From positions 124,001 to 188,000 of the forward strand of contig NZ_JABBXF010000001.1 of assembly GCF_013030945.1 (NCBI RefSeq): a DNA stretch of 64,000 bases, read 5' to 3'. This stretch comes from Streptomyces morookaense (GTDB taxonomy: Bacteria > Actinomycetota > Actinomycetes > Streptomycetales > Streptomycetaceae). The first letter of the stretch is position 1, and every line of letters begins with the position of its first letter. This document shows positions 56,227 through 64,000 of this stretch, piece by piece. A program made the translations under genes and the position numbers. Under the pieces are notes generated by a model. The model was given only the letters and a program-made list of their open reading frames with translations, was not told the origin of the DNA and made no database searches.

Positions 56227-56673
56227 GTGCGACTGACCAAAAGCACGGATATCGCCCTGCGCATCGCCATGCGCCTGGCGGTCGCCGACGAAGCGCAGGC
56301 GCCGACCACCCGGGAAGTGGCCGGCGAGGTCGGCGTGCCCTACACGCACGCCGCCAAGGTGGTCAGCCGCCTTCAGCACCTCGGGGTCGTCGAGGCCCGC
56401 CGAGGCCGCGGCGGCGGCCTCAGCCTCACCTCCGCCGGACGCACCGGCTCGGTCGGCCGGCTGGTCCGCGAGCTGGAGGGCACCGGTGACGTCGTCGGCT
56501 GCGAGGACGAGCCGCCGTGCCCGCTGCGCTCGGCATGCCGACTGCGCAGTGCGCTGCGCGCCGCGCAGGAGGCGTTCTACACCGCTCTCGATCCGCTCAC
56601 CGTCGAGGAACTGGCCGGCCCGCCCACCGGACCCGTCCTGCTGAGCCTGAGTCCGCATCCTCCGCAGACCTGA
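56227..56673 (+). CDS. nsrR: NsrR-type Rrf2 nitric-oxide sensor
   Basis: 148 residues. Winged HTH: TTREVAGEVGVPYTHAAKVV and RLQHLGVVEARRGRGGGLSL. The iron-sulfur ligands are C92, C98 and C104 in a C-X5-C-X5-C loop, plus D8 near the N-terminus, the ligand set shown for the [4Fe-4S] NsrR of S. coelicolor. NO destroys the cluster and lifts repression. Leaderless start at GTG 56227. It sits 78 bp before hmp, its expected target. Confidence 0.93.
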   Translation: MRLTKSTDIALRIAMRLAVADEAQAPTTREVAGEVGVPYTHAAKVVSRLQHLGVVEARRGRGGGLSLTSAGRTGSVGRLVRELEGTGDVVGCEDEPPCPLRSACRLRSALRAAQEAFYTALDPLTVEELAGPPTGPVLLSLSPHPPQT

Positions 56674-56711
56674 TCCACCCCTCCGCCAGGGGGCGCACCC
56701 CCCTGCGCTTT

Positions 56712-56734
56712 AATGCGAATCCAAGATGCAAGTT
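56712..56734 (+). promoter_or_regulatory. Candidate NsrR site upstream of hmp
   Basis: AATGCGAATCC (56712-56722), one base, AGATGCAAGTT (56724-56734): an imperfect 11-1-11 repeat (6 of 11 paired) with an AA...TT frame like that reported for streptomycete NsrR sites. It ends at the AAGGAG ribosome site of hmp. It does not resemble the palindrome at nsrR. Confidence 0.35.
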
Positions 56735-56751
56735 AAGGAGCTGAGCCGTCG

Positions 56752-57933
56752 ATGCTGTCACCGAAGTCGACCGAAGTCGTTCGCGCCACCCTGCCCGCGG
56801 TCGGCGGTGCGATAGGCGAGATCACGCCGCTGTTCTACGACAAGCTCTTCGCCGCCCACCCCGGCCTGCTGCGCGACCTGTTCAACCGCGGCAACCAGGC
56901 CAACGGCAGCCAGCAGCAGGCTCTTGCGGGTGCTGTGGCAGCCTTCGCCTCGGCGCTGGTCGAGCACCCGGACGTCCGCCCCGACGCGATGCTCGCGCGC
57001 ATCGCCCACAAGCACGCGTCCCTGGGCATCGCGCCCGAGCAGTACCCGATCGTCCAGGAGCACCTCTTCGCCGCGATCGTCGAGGTGCTCGGCGACGCGG
57101 TCACCCCCGAGGTCGCGGCGGCCTGGGACGAGGTCTACTGGCTGATGGCCAACGCGCTCATCGCGCTGGAGGCGCGGCTCTACGAGGAGGCGGGCACCGC
57201 CCCCGGCCGGGCCGGGTTCCCGTGCGAGGTCGTGGGCCGCTTCCGGGAGACCGACGACGTGACGACCTTCGTCGTGCAGCCGACGGACGGACGGCCGGTG
57301 CCGGCCGGGCGGCCCGGCCAGTACGTCTCCGTCCAGGTCACACTGGCCGACGGCGCGCAGCAGATCCGCCAGTACAGCCTCTCCGGACAGCCGGAAGGAG
57401 CCCTGCAGTTCAGCGTCAAGCGGGTCGGCGACGGAGAGGTGTCCGCCCACCTGCACGACCGGGTGAAGGTCGGGGACACGATCCTCGTCAGCGCCCCCTT
57501 CGGCGACGTCACCCTGGAGGACGGCGACGCCCCGGTGCTGCTCGCCTCGGCCGGCATCGGCTGCACGCCCATCGTCGGCATGCTGACGCACCTGGCCGCG
57601 ACGGAAGCGCGGCGCAAGGTGATCGCCGTGCACGCCGACCGCAGCCCGTCGACCCACGCCTTCCGCTCCGACCTGCGCGCACTGGTCGCCAAGCTGCCGG
57701 ACGCCGAGGCGCACGTCTGGTACGAGGAGCCGGAGGCGGAGTGGCCCGCCGACCGTACGGGCCTGGTGGACCTGTCGAGCGTCGAGATCCCGGCCGGCAC
57801 GGTGGCCTACCTGTGCGGTCCGCTGCCGTTCATGCGCGCGGCGCGGGCGCAGCTCCTGGAGGCCGGTATCGCCGCCGCGGACATCCACTACGAGGTCTTC
57901 GGCCCGGACCTGTGGCTGGGCGCGGAGGGGTGA
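56752..57933 (+). CDS. hmp: Flavohaemoglobin, NO dioxygenase
   Basis: 393 residues. The globin domain (1-140) has the haem-ligand histidine H88 in IAHKHASLGI and the distal FYDKLFAAHP region with Tyr29. The FAD domain has RQYSLSGQP (RxYS motif), and the NAD domain has GIGCTPIVGMLTHLA and YLCGPLPFMRAARAQL, with EVFGPD at the end. Converts NO and O2 to nitrate at the expense of NAD(P)H. AAGGAG is 11 nt from ATG 56752. Its 3' end overlaps the convergent ABC permease gene by 46 bp. Confidence 0.96.
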   Translation: MLSPKSTEVVRATLPAVGGAIGEITPLFYDKLFAAHPGLLRDLFNRGNQANGSQQQALAGAVAAFASALVEHPDVRPDAMLARIAHKHASLGIAPEQYPIVQEHLFAAIVEVLGDAVTPEVAAAWDEVYWLMANALIALEARLYEEAGTAPGRAGFPCEVVGRFRETDDVTTFVVQPTDGRPVPAGRPGQYVSVQVTLADGAQQIRQYSLSGQPEGALQFSVKRVGDGEVSAHLHDRVKVGDTILVSAPFGDVTLEDGDAPVLLASAGIGCTPIVGMLTHLAATEARRKVIAVHADRSPSTHAFRSDLRALVAKLPDAEAHVWYEEPEAEWPADRTGLVDLSSVEIPAGTVAYLCGPLPFMRAARAQLLEAGIAAADIHYEVFGPDLWLGAEG

Positions 57934-58796
57934 GTCGCGTCGGCCCCCGGCAGCAGCATGCCCGGCTCTGCCGGGGCCACCTCCACCGCCTCGGTCTTGA
58001 CGCTGCGCCGCTCCCAGCGCGAGACCCACGTCGCGCAGCGTGACAGCAGCATGCACATGCCGATGTAGATGGGGGAAATGATCATCACGACCGGGATGAA
58101 CGGCAGGTCGTAGTCCAGATTGCTCGCGATGAGCTTGCCCGCGTGCAGGAACTCCTCGTAGGTGATCAGGAAGCCGAGCGAGGTGTCCTTCAGGGCCACG
58201 ACCAGCTGGCTGATGATCGCGGGCAGCATGGCCCGTACCGCCTGCGGCACCAGCACGTACGCCATCACCTGCGTCTTGCGCATGCCCAGCGAGTACGCCG
58301 CCTCCCGCTGCCCGCGCGCCACGGCGTGCACGCCGGTGCGGAAGACCTCCGCGAGCACCGAGGCGTTGTAGAGGGTCAGCCCCGTGACGAGTGCGGGCAG
58401 GGGCTGGACCTTCAGGGCCACGAAGACGAAGAAGATCATGACGAGGACCGGCATCGCGCGGAAGAACTCCACCACCACGGTGGCCGCCCAGCGCACGGCA
58501 CGGTGTTCGGACAGCCGCCCGCAGGCGAGCAGTCCGCCCAGGACCAGGGCGAGCACGGCCGCGTAGGCGAACGCCTTGAGCGTGTTGCCGAGGCCCCGCA
58601 GCAGCATCTCCTGGATGCCCTTGTAGGCGAAGGGCCGCCATTTCGCCGCCGTGAACTGCTCGGTGTCGAAGAGGACATAGAGCACCAGGGCGATCACGGC
58701 CAGGATCACGGCCGTCGCCGCGACGCCGTAGAGGCGGTGCCGCCGGACGGCGTGCGGACCGGGAATGTCGTAGAGCGCGGTGCCGGTCGTGCTCAT
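57888..58796 (-). CDS. Amino-acid ABC transporter permease 2 (GluD-like)
   Basis: 302 residues, HisM family. Four or five helices, with the ATPase-contact EAA loop RGQREAAYSLGMRKTQVMAY and VLVPQAVRAMLPAIISQLVV. The N-terminus up to about residue 45 includes an additional helix (AATAVILAVIALVLYVLF), and the C-terminal about 40 residues form a hydrophilic tail that overlaps the hmp 3' end. ATG 58796 overlaps the first permease's stop as ATGA. Last gene of the importer operon. Confidence 0.93.
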   Translation of the reverse strand: MSTTGTALYDIPGPHAVRRHRLYGVAATAVILAVIALVLYVLFDTEQFTAAKWRPFAYKGIQEMLLRGLGNTLKAFAYAAVLALVLGGLLACGRLSEHRAVRWAATVVVEFFRAMPVLVMIFFVFVALKVQPLPALVTGLTLYNASVLAEVFRTGVHAVARGQREAAYSLGMRKTQVMAYVLVPQAVRAMLPAIISQLVVALKDTSLGFLITYEEFLHAGKLIASNLDYDLPFIPVVMIISPIYIGMCMLLSRCATWVSRWERRSVKTEAVEVAPAEPGMLLPGADATHPSAPSHRSGPKTS

Positions 58797-59437
58797 CGGG
58801 CGACTCCCCAGCGCTTCTCCAGCACGTTGAACAACGCGCTGATGGTCAGGGTCACGATCAGGTAGCCGACGGCGATCCAGACGAACGACCAGATGATGCT
58901 GTAGCCGAGTTCGTTGAGCGTCTTGTACGTGCCGAGGAGTTCGGTGACGCTGAACGCCCCGGCGATCGCCGAGTTCTTGGCGAGGGCGATCAGGGTCGAG
59001 CCGATGGGCGGGATGACCGACCGGAAGGCCTGCGGCAGCACGATGCCGCAGAGGGTCTGCCCGAAGGACATGCCGAGGCTGCGGGCCGCCTCGCCCTGGC
59101 CGGTGGGCACGGTGTTGATGCCCGAGCGGATGGCCTCGCAGATGAACGCCGAGGTGTAGCAGCCCAGGGCGAGGACGGCGAAGAGCTGGAACGGCAGGAC
59201 GACGCCGAAGCGCGGCAGGCCGAGCAGCACCGCGAAGAACAGCAGGGTCAGCGGGGTGTTGCGCAGCACCGCGACCCACGCCGTGCCGAAGACGCGCAGC
59301 GAGCCGACCGGGGCGACCCGGAAGGAGGCCATCACGAAGCCGAGTGCCAGCGCCAGCAGCGAACCGTAGACGGTGAGTTCGACGGTGCCGAGCAGGCCCT
59401 TGCCGTACAGGGAGAGGTTGTCGGTGAGGACGTTCAT
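58793..59437 (-). CDS. Amino-acid ABC transporter permease 1 (GluC-like)
   Basis: 214 residues, HisM family with five helices. GTVELTVYGSLLALALGFVM is the start, the EAA loop is PTGQGEAARSLGMSFGQTLC, and IVLPQAFRSVIPPIGSTLIA follows it. Forms the channel with permease 2. ATGA overlaps at both ends (with the binding protein upstream and permease 2 downstream) show a tightly coupled operon. Confidence 0.95.
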   Translation of the reverse strand: MNVLTDNLSLYGKGLLGTVELTVYGSLLALALGFVMASFRVAPVGSLRVFGTAWVAVLRNTPLTLLFFAVLLGLPRFGVVLPFQLFAVLALGCYTSAFICEAIRSGINTVPTGQGEAARSLGMSFGQTLCGIVLPQAFRSVIPPIGSTLIALAKNSAIAGAFSVTELLGTYKTLNELGYSIIWSFVWIAVGYLIVTLTISALFNVLEKRWGVAR

Positions 59438-60342
59438 GAGGCGGTCCCGTAGCGGTCGACGGCGGGGGGCTGCGGGGCGGGCACCCCGGAGAGGCCGAGG
59501 GTCGCGTCGTAGGCCTTCTTCCAGTCGCCGTTCTTCATGTGTTCCTCGATGGCGTCGTCGAGCGCGAGGCGCAGGGCGGTGTCGCCGCGTGGCACGCCGA
59601 TCCCGTACGGCTCCCGGGAGAAGGGCTTTCCGGCCATCCGCAGCTCGTCGGGCGCCTTGGCGGCGAAGCCCATCAGGATGGTGTCGTCGGTGGTGACGGC
59701 GTCCACCTGGAGGCTGAGGAGGTTGTCGACGCAGATCGAGTAGGTGTCGTAGGCGACCGGCTTGGCCTTGGGGTAGTCGCGCTCGATGCGCTGCAGCGGG
59801 GTGGAACCCGCCGCGGAGCAGACCTTCTTGCCGGCCAGGTCCTGGGGGCCGTCGATGCCCTTCTCGTCCTTGCGGACCAGCAGCGACTGGCCGGCGATGT
59901 AGTACGGCCCGGCGAAGCCGACCTGCTTCTTGCGGAGGTCGTTGATGGTGTAGGTGCCGACGTAGTAGTCGATCTGGCCGTTCTGCAGGCCGGTTTCGCG
60001 GTTGGCCGAGGCGATGGTGCGGAAGACGATCGTCTTCGGGTCGAAGCCGAGGGAGGCGGACATCATCTTCGCGATCTCGATGTCGAAGCCGGAGTAGACA
60101 CCGGTGGCGGGGTCCTTCTCGCCGAGGTAGGGCTGGTCCTCCTTGGCGCCGACGACGAGGTGGCCGCGGCTCTTCGCGGCGCGCCAGGTGGTCGAATCGG
60201 TCAGCTCGAAGCCGGTCGCGACGTGGTAGACGGGCAGTTGTTCGGGCTTGGGGCCCTTGACGGGCGGGCTGCCCTCCCTGCCGCAGGCGGCGGCGAGGAG
60301 GGCGACGGCGGTGAGGGCCAGCGCGGCCATGCTGCGTCGCAT
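59434..60342 (-). CDS. Glutamate-type ABC transporter substrate-binding lipoprotein
   Basis: 302 residues. The lipobox LLAAAC with C20 gives a lipid anchor at the membrane outer face. SBP family 3: LVVGAKEDQPYLGEKDPATG, YSGFDIEIAKMMSASLG, RETGLQNGQIDYYVGTYTIN and DLAGKKVCSAAGSTPLQRI. Closest in pattern to actinobacterial GluB glutamate/aspartate receptors, but the first residues of the pocket do not prove the ligand. Starts 15 bp after the ATPase stop. Confidence 0.93.
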   Translation of the reverse strand: MRRSMAALALTAVALLAAACGREGSPPVKGPKPEQLPVYHVATGFELTDSTTWRAAKSRGHLVVGAKEDQPYLGEKDPATGVYSGFDIEIAKMMSASLGFDPKTIVFRTIASANRETGLQNGQIDYYVGTYTINDLRKKQVGFAGPYYIAGQSLLVRKDEKGIDGPQDLAGKKVCSAAGSTPLQRIERDYPKAKPVAYDTYSICVDNLLSLQVDAVTTDDTILMGFAAKAPDELRMAGKPFSREPYGIGVPRGDTALRLALDDAIEEHMKNGDWKKAYDATLGLSGVPAPQPPAVDRYGTAS

Positions 60343-60357
60343 GCGTCGTCACCCCGC

Positions 60358-61101
60358 TCAGTGCTTGAGGATCTTGGAGAGGAAGTCCTTGGCCCGTTCG
60401 CTCTCGGGGGCGGTGAAGAACTCCTCCGGCGTGCGGTCCTCGACGATGCGGCCGTCCGCCATGAAGACGACGCGGTTGGCGGCGTAGCGCGCGAAACCCA
60501 TCTCGTGGGTGACGACGACCATGGTCATGCCGTCCCGGGCGAGCTGCCGCATGACCTCCAGGACTTCATTGATCATCTCCGGGTCGAGGGCCGATGTGGG
60601 TTCGTCGAACAGCAGCGCTTTGGGGTCCATGGCCAGCGCGCGGGCGATGGCCACGCGCTGCTGCTGCCCGCCGGAGAGCTGGGCGGGGTACTTCTCGGCA
60701 TGGGCGAGCAGGCCGACGCGCTCCAGCAGTTCGCGCGAGCGCTTGTCCGCCTCCTCCTTGCCGCGTTTGCGCACCTTGACCTGGGCCAGCGAGACGTTGG
60801 CGAGCACGGTCTTGTGCGCGAAGAGGTTGAAGGACTGGAAGACCATGCCGACCTCGGTGCGCAGCCTCGCCAGCGCCCGGCCCTCCTGGGGCAGCGGCTG
60901 TCCGTCGAGGAGGATGGTGCCGGACTCGACGGGCTCCAGACGGTTGATGGTGCGGCAGAGGGTGGACTTTCCGGAGCCGGAGGGGCCGATGACGACGACG
61001 ACCTCGCCGCGTCCGACGGTCAGGCTGATGTCCTGCAGCACGTGCACGCTGCCGTAGTGCTTGTTGACGTTGCGCAGTTCGATCAACGGCTCGACGGCCA
61101 T
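60358..61101 (-). CDS. Amino-acid ABC transporter ATP-binding protein (GluA-like)
   Basis: 247 residues. Walker A is GPSGSGKST, the Q-loop is [12 protein letters not shown], the signature is [16 protein letters not shown], Walker B is [14 protein letters not shown], and the H-loop is [13 protein letters not shown]. This is the polar-amino-acid (GlnQ/HisP/GluA) branch. First gene of the ATPase, binding protein, permease 1, permease 2 operon; ATG 61101. Divergent from a GntR regulator across a 202-bp region. Confidence 0.96.
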   Translation of the reverse strand: MAVEPLIELRNVNKHYGSVHVLQDISLTVGRGEVVVVIGPSGSGKSTLCRTINRLEPVESGTILLDGQPLPQEGRALARLRTEVGMVFQSFNLFAHKTVLANVSLAQVKVRKRGKEEADKRSRELLERVGLLAHAEKYPAQLSGGQQQRVAIARALAMDPKALLFDEPTSALDPEMINEVLEVMRQLARDGMTMVVVTHEMGFARYAANRVVFMADGRIVEDRTPEEFFTAPESERAKDFLSKILKH

Positions 61102-61229
61102 TACCAGCCCTACCTGTCCTCGGCTGCCCGCGGTCGCAGCAAAATATCCGCCTCGATACGGGATATGAGGGGCGACACGCATATAAAAGGAATCAGGCCG
61201 GATAGATGCCGCATCAGCCGCCATTTGCC

Positions 61230-61260
61230 CTAGGTACACAGACAAAGCCTGGGTACCTAG
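61230..61260. promoter_or_regulatory. Inverted repeat between the ABC operon and gntR
   Basis: CTAGGTAC (61230-61237) and GTACCTAG (61253-61260), perfect 8-bp arms with a 15-bp spacer. It lies 43 bp before the GntR start and about 130 bp before the ABC operon start. HutC-type GntR proteins bind short GT...AC palindromes, and each arm ends in GTAC, so this is a likely operator for the adjacent regulator. Confidence 0.55.
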
Positions 61261-61303
61261 CCTGTGGGTCCATACGGGGGAGCCCGGGAGAGGAGAGCCT
61301 GGC

Positions 61304-62077
61304 GTGGGGGACAGCAGGCCGGTGTATCTGCGCATCGCGGACGATCTGCGGCGGCGCATCGACGAGGGCGGCCTCGCCGTGGGCGACCGCATCCCGTCCC
61401 GCTCGGAGCTCAAACGCGCCTACGCGGCCAGCGACCAGACGGTGGACCGCGCGGTGCGGGTGCTCAAGGCGGCGGGATACGCGGAAGGGCAGTTCGGGCG
61501 GGGCGTGTTCGTCGCCGACCGGGCACCGCTGGGGACACTGCTGCGCTCGACGGGCGCGGTCGACACCCCGTTCGCCGCACAGATCCGCGGCTACGGGACC
61601 GCGCCGCCGACGGGCCGCCCCGCGACCGTCCTGACCTGGGAGGCCTCCTCCGCCGAGACGTCCGCCCCGGGACCGATCGCCGAGCGGCTCGGGATCGGGC
61701 CGGGCGAGCCCGTGCTGTGCACGCAGTACGAGTACCTGGCCAACCGGCACCCGGTGCAGCTGGCCACCAGCTGGGAGCCGCTGACCATCACCGCGGGCAC
61801 CGACGTGGCCCTCCCCGAACGGGGACCCTACGCCCGGCGCGGGGTGCGCGGCCGGCTGGCCGCCATCGGGATCCGGGTCGTCCGGGCCCGGGAGCTGGTG
61901 GGCTCCCGGCCGGCCACCACGCCCGAGGCGGAGGCGCTCGGCTGTGCGGCCGGGCAGTGCGTCACGGTCGTCGAGCGCACCCACTTCGACGGCGAGGACC
62001 GGGCCGTGGAGACCTCCGACATCGTGGTCCGCGCGGACCGCTGGCGCCTGGAGTACACGATCCCGTTCACGAGTTGA
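61304..62077 (+). CDS. GntR/HutC-family regulator with UTRA domain
   Basis: 257 residues. The winged HTH is [40 protein letters not shown] and [19 protein letters not shown]. The UTRA ligand domain runs from about 95 to 250 ([20 protein letters not shown], then [20 protein letters not shown] and LEYTIPF). UTRA proteins sense small metabolites such as amino acids or sugars. GTG 61304 follows GAGGAG. Likely controls the divergent amino-acid importer through the CTAGGTAC inverted repeat. Confidence 0.92.
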   Translation: MGDSRPVYLRIADDLRRRIDEGGLAVGDRIPSRSELKRAYAASDQTVDRAVRVLKAAGYAEGQFGRGVFVADRAPLGTLLRSTGAVDTPFAAQIRGYGTAPPTGRPATVLTWEASSAETSAPGPIAERLGIGPGEPVLCTQYEYLANRHPVQLATSWEPLTITAGTDVALPERGPYARRGVRGRLAAIGIRVVRARELVGSRPATTPEAEALGCAAGQCVTVVERTHFDGEDRAVETSDIVVRADRWRLEYTIPFTS

Positions 62078-62093
62078 GGCTCCCGACTGACCG

Positions 62094-62534
62094 TCAGATC
62101 TCTGCGAGCTCCGCGTAGAGCTGGGAGAGCTCCGGGGCACCGTCCGCCGCCCACTCCCGCCCCGCCCCGACCACGTCCGCTTCGCGGCCGTTCGCCAGCA
62201 GCACCACCGGCTGTCCGTCGGACCGGACCCGCCAGCCCGCGCCCGCGACCGTGCGGACCACCACCGTGCCCAGGTACAGCCCTGCGTCGTTCCCGAGCCA
62301 GGGCACCAGCTCCGGGTCCTCGCGCCAGCGCGGCTGCAGCTGGTCCAGCCCCTCCAGGGACTCCGGCGAGTCGTCGAGCGCGACCCCCGCCGACTGCGCG
62401 TGCGCACGCAGCAGTTCACACTCCGACAGCAGCGCGGCCAGACCCTCCGGGTCCCACTCCCCCGTCCCGAGCAGCGCCACCCCGCGCGCAGCACCATGCC
62501 GCCTGCGCCAGCCGTCCAAGAAGGGAATGTTCAT
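62094..62534 (-). CDS. DUF6278 family protein
   Basis: 146 residues. The start, MNIPFLDGWRRRHGAARGVA, and the segments LDDSPESLEGLDQLQPRWRE, WLGNDAGLYLGTVVVRTV and AELSQ-type APELSQLYAELAEI are the pattern I recall for this streptomycete-specific family. Cytosolic, acidic, no catalytic motif. Function unknown. ATG 62534 fixed by the conserved N-terminus. Convergent with the GntR gene, stops 16 bp apart. Confidence 0.8.
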   Translation of the reverse strand: MNIPFLDGWRRRHGAARGVALLGTGEWDPEGLAALLSECELLRAHAQSAGVALDDSPESLEGLDQLQPRWREDPELVPWLGNDAGLYLGTVVVRTVAGAGWRVRSDGQPVVLLANGREADVVGAGREWAADGAPELSQLYAELAEI

Positions 62535-62672
62535 ACCGGCCAGGATGTCACTCGCACGGATGGCCCCACCACAGGCGCGCTGCACACGACGTGGCCGCAC
62601 GGCCTCCTTGACGTACCCGCGGTGTCTCCTTAGCTTCATCCCGCCACAGTCGGAGCGGGTACGCAGGAGGGC

Positions 62673-64000
62673 ATGAGTCGCATGCTGCGCACAGCGATGA
62701 ACGGCGGGACCCGGCACAGACGGTGGCGGACGGCGGCCGGAGCCGTCGCCGCGGGGGCCGTGTGCGCCCTGGTCCTCCCCCACTCCCCCGCCCTCGCCGC
62801 CGACCCGGCGGCAGCACGAGAGCCGCTCCCCCTGGAGCGGCTCTTCGACAATACGGCGGTCAGCGACGACGGCCGCCCCCGGGCCGCGGACTTCGACGGC
62901 ACGGGCGCCTCGCTCTCCGCCCAGGACCTGCGGGCCGCGGGCTGGACGCCCGGCCGCACCCTGACCCTCGACGCCTCGCCCCTGCACTGGCCCCGCGCCG
63001 CCGCCGGGCAGCCCGACAACGTGCGGGCCGCCGGGCAGGCCGTGCAGCTGACCGGCCGCGGCGAGGCCCTCACCTTCCTCGTGGCCGGCACCGGCGGCCG
63101 GGCGAGCGGCCGGGGAACCGTCCGCTACCGCGACGGCTCCTCCGGCGGCTACACCCTCACCGCCCCCGACTGGAAGCACGGCCCGCTCACCACCAAGGCC
63201 GTCGGGCTGCCCCACGTCAACACCCCGGCGGGCCAACAGGCCACGACCGCACGGCTGTACGCGGTGACCGTGCCCGTCGTCCGCAACCGCGAGGTCCGCT
63301 CCGTCGTCCTTCCGCGCACCGGCGGCTCCGCCGCGCTCCATGTGTTCGCACTGGCGCTGCGCACTCCCTCGAACGGGTGGACCGGCAGCTGGGCCGCGCC
63401 CACCTCCGGGTACGCCTCCGTGGGGCCGTGGAACGAGCGGACACTGCGGCTCGTCGTGCACAGCAGCGCGGGCGGCCCGCGCACCCGGATCCGGCTGGCG
63501 AACACCTTCGCCGGGCGCCCGGTGCGGATCGGCGCCGCGAGCGTGGCCCTGCAGGGCCGGGGCGCCACGGCGGCCGGGCGGCCCGTGCCCCTCGCCTTCG
63601 GCGGCCGGGCCGGGACCGAGATCCCCGCCGGGGCCCAGCAGTTCAGCGACCCCGTGGGCTTCCGGGTGCCGGCCGACAGCAACCTGCTGGTGAGCCTCCA
63701 TCTGCCCGGTACCGTACGGGCGTTGCCGGTGCACAGCTACACCACCAACCAGGTCTCGTACCTCACCGTCGACGGCGCGGGCGACCGCACGCTGGAGACC
63801 GGCGACGCCTCCTTCCGCCAGACACTGGGCAGTTGGCCGCTGCTCACCGGCGTGGACGCCGAGGGCGGGCCCGGCTCCGTCGTGGCGCTCGGCGACTCGA
63901 TCACCGACGGCGAACGCTCGACGCCCGGCGCGAACGTACGGTGGCCCGACCTGCTGGCGCGCAGGCTGCGCGCGCAGCGCACCCTGCCCGCCCTCGGCGT
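62673..64000 (+). CDS. Secreted SGNH/GDSL-type hydrolase, 3' end beyond the window
   Basis: 442 codons are present and still open at 64000. ATG 62673 has GGAGG 2-3 nt upstream. Signal peptide at about 15-42. Residues about 45-400 are a long beta-rich region (SWAAPTSGYASVGPWNERTL, ARPVRIGAASVALQG-like GRPVRIGAASVALQGRGA). The SGNH block I then begins at about residue 403: VVALGDSITDGERSTPGANV. This N-terminal extension with late GDSITDG is typical of streptomycete secreted esterases of the rhamnogalacturonan-acetylesterase-like group. Catalytic histidine lies outside the window. Confidence 0.88.
   Translation, partial: MSRMLRTAMNGGTRHRRWRTAAGAVAAGAVCALVLPHSPALAADPAAAREPLPLERLFDNTAVSDDGRPRAADFDGTGASLSAQDLRAAGWTPGRTLTLDASPLHWPRAAAGQPDNVRAAGQAVQLTGRGEALTFLVAGTGGRASGRGTVRYRDGSSGGYTLTAPDWKHGPLTTKAVGLPHVNTPAGQQATTARLYAVTVPVVRNREVRSVVLPRTGGSAALHVFALALRTPSNGWTGSWAAPTSGYASVGPWNERTLRLVVHSSAGGPRTRIRLANTFAGRPVRIGAASVALQGRGATAAGRPVPLAFGGRAGTEIPAGAQQFSDPVGFRVPADSNLLVSLHLPGTVRALPVHSYTTNQVSYLTVDGAGDRTLETGDASFRQTLGSWPLLTGVDAEGGPGSVVALGDSITDGERSTPGANVRWPDLLARRLRAQRTLPALG

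Noticed and set aside
1..64000. tRNA, rRNA, CRISPR, insertion sequence or integrase-flanked island
   Set aside because: I looked for cloverleaf-like 3'-CCA genes, spaced direct repeats and transposase or integrase motifs and saw none.

Overview
The window is high-GC (about 70% or more) actinobacterial DNA, almost certainly a Streptomyces chromosome. The clues are the very GC-rich third codon positions, frequent GTG starts, leaderless regulator genes, an XRE/DUF397 pair, M55 D-aminopeptidase, DUF6278, an NsrR-type Rrf2 regulator with a three-cysteine loop, and a crotonyl-CoA reductase operon followed by psd-pssA in the order I remember from S. coelicolor. No rRNA, tRNA, insertion sequence, prophage or CRISPR array was seen. 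The window looks like core and near-core chromosome with scattered accessory genes, and it cuts a gene at each edge.

Layout. 1-8.2 kb: an aminotransferase-fold protein lacking its PLP lysine, a methyltransferase, a VOC protein, a CoA-transferase, an O-methyltransferase, a secreted NodB-domain protein, an XRE/DUF397 pair diverging from two tiny coupled genes, and an NmrA-type reductase. 8.4-9.1 kb: a decayed AbiEii-type locus. 9.2-14.7 kb: a LuxR regulator, a secreted protein, an EF-hand protein, a divergent SDR/TetR pair with a clear operator, and a PPTase-LapA-SDR operon. 14.7-22.9 kb: peptidases (S9, M20, M55), an MFS pump fused to beta-sandwich repeats, an SRPBCC protein and a HEAT-repeat protein. 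23.2-34.1 kb: a tandem hydroxyacyl-CoA dehydrogenase, a TetR regulator, the ethylmalonyl-CoA pathway (ccr-ecm-mcl-mch-mcd) and phosphatidylserine/phosphatidylethanolamine synthesis (psd-pssA), closed by strong hairpins. 34.2-47.3 kb: glycerate kinase, BCCT transporter, secreted proteins, an esterase, a sirtuin, an HTH/Clp-N pair with twin operators, an FAD oxidoreductase, an inositol-phosphatase-like enzyme, a GGT and lipoate ligase. 47.3-51.9 kb: a reductive pyrimidine catabolism operon with an F420 enzyme. 52.1-56.1 kb: a pentameric ligand-gated-channel-like protein, a secreted GGT and an SGNH lipase. 56.2-64 kb: nsrR-hmp (NO sensing and detoxification), a glutamate-type ABC importer with a divergent GntR regulator, DUF6278 and a truncated SGNH protein.

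How it fits together. The ccr operon turns crotonyl-CoA into ethylmalonyl-CoA and on to C2/C3/C4 acyl-CoA units. Its promoter carries two near-identical palindromes, one lying exactly between the -35 and -10, which suggests control by the adjacent TetR protein. The NsrR protein has the D8 and C-X5-C-X5-C ligand set and sits next to the flavohaemoglobin it should control. The pyrimidine operon has every step after dihydropyrimidine formation. A dispersed hairpin element with a conserved arm recurs at gene ends, nearly always in the same orientation relative to the upstream gene.

Most worth a second look: the channel-like protein at 52107-53156, the HTH/Clp-N pair at 41032-41892, the ccr twin operators, the MFS-repeat fusion, the lysine-less aminotransferase, the nested palindrome at 34146-34207 and the dispersed 3'-end element. 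All functions are inferred from sequence reading alone.
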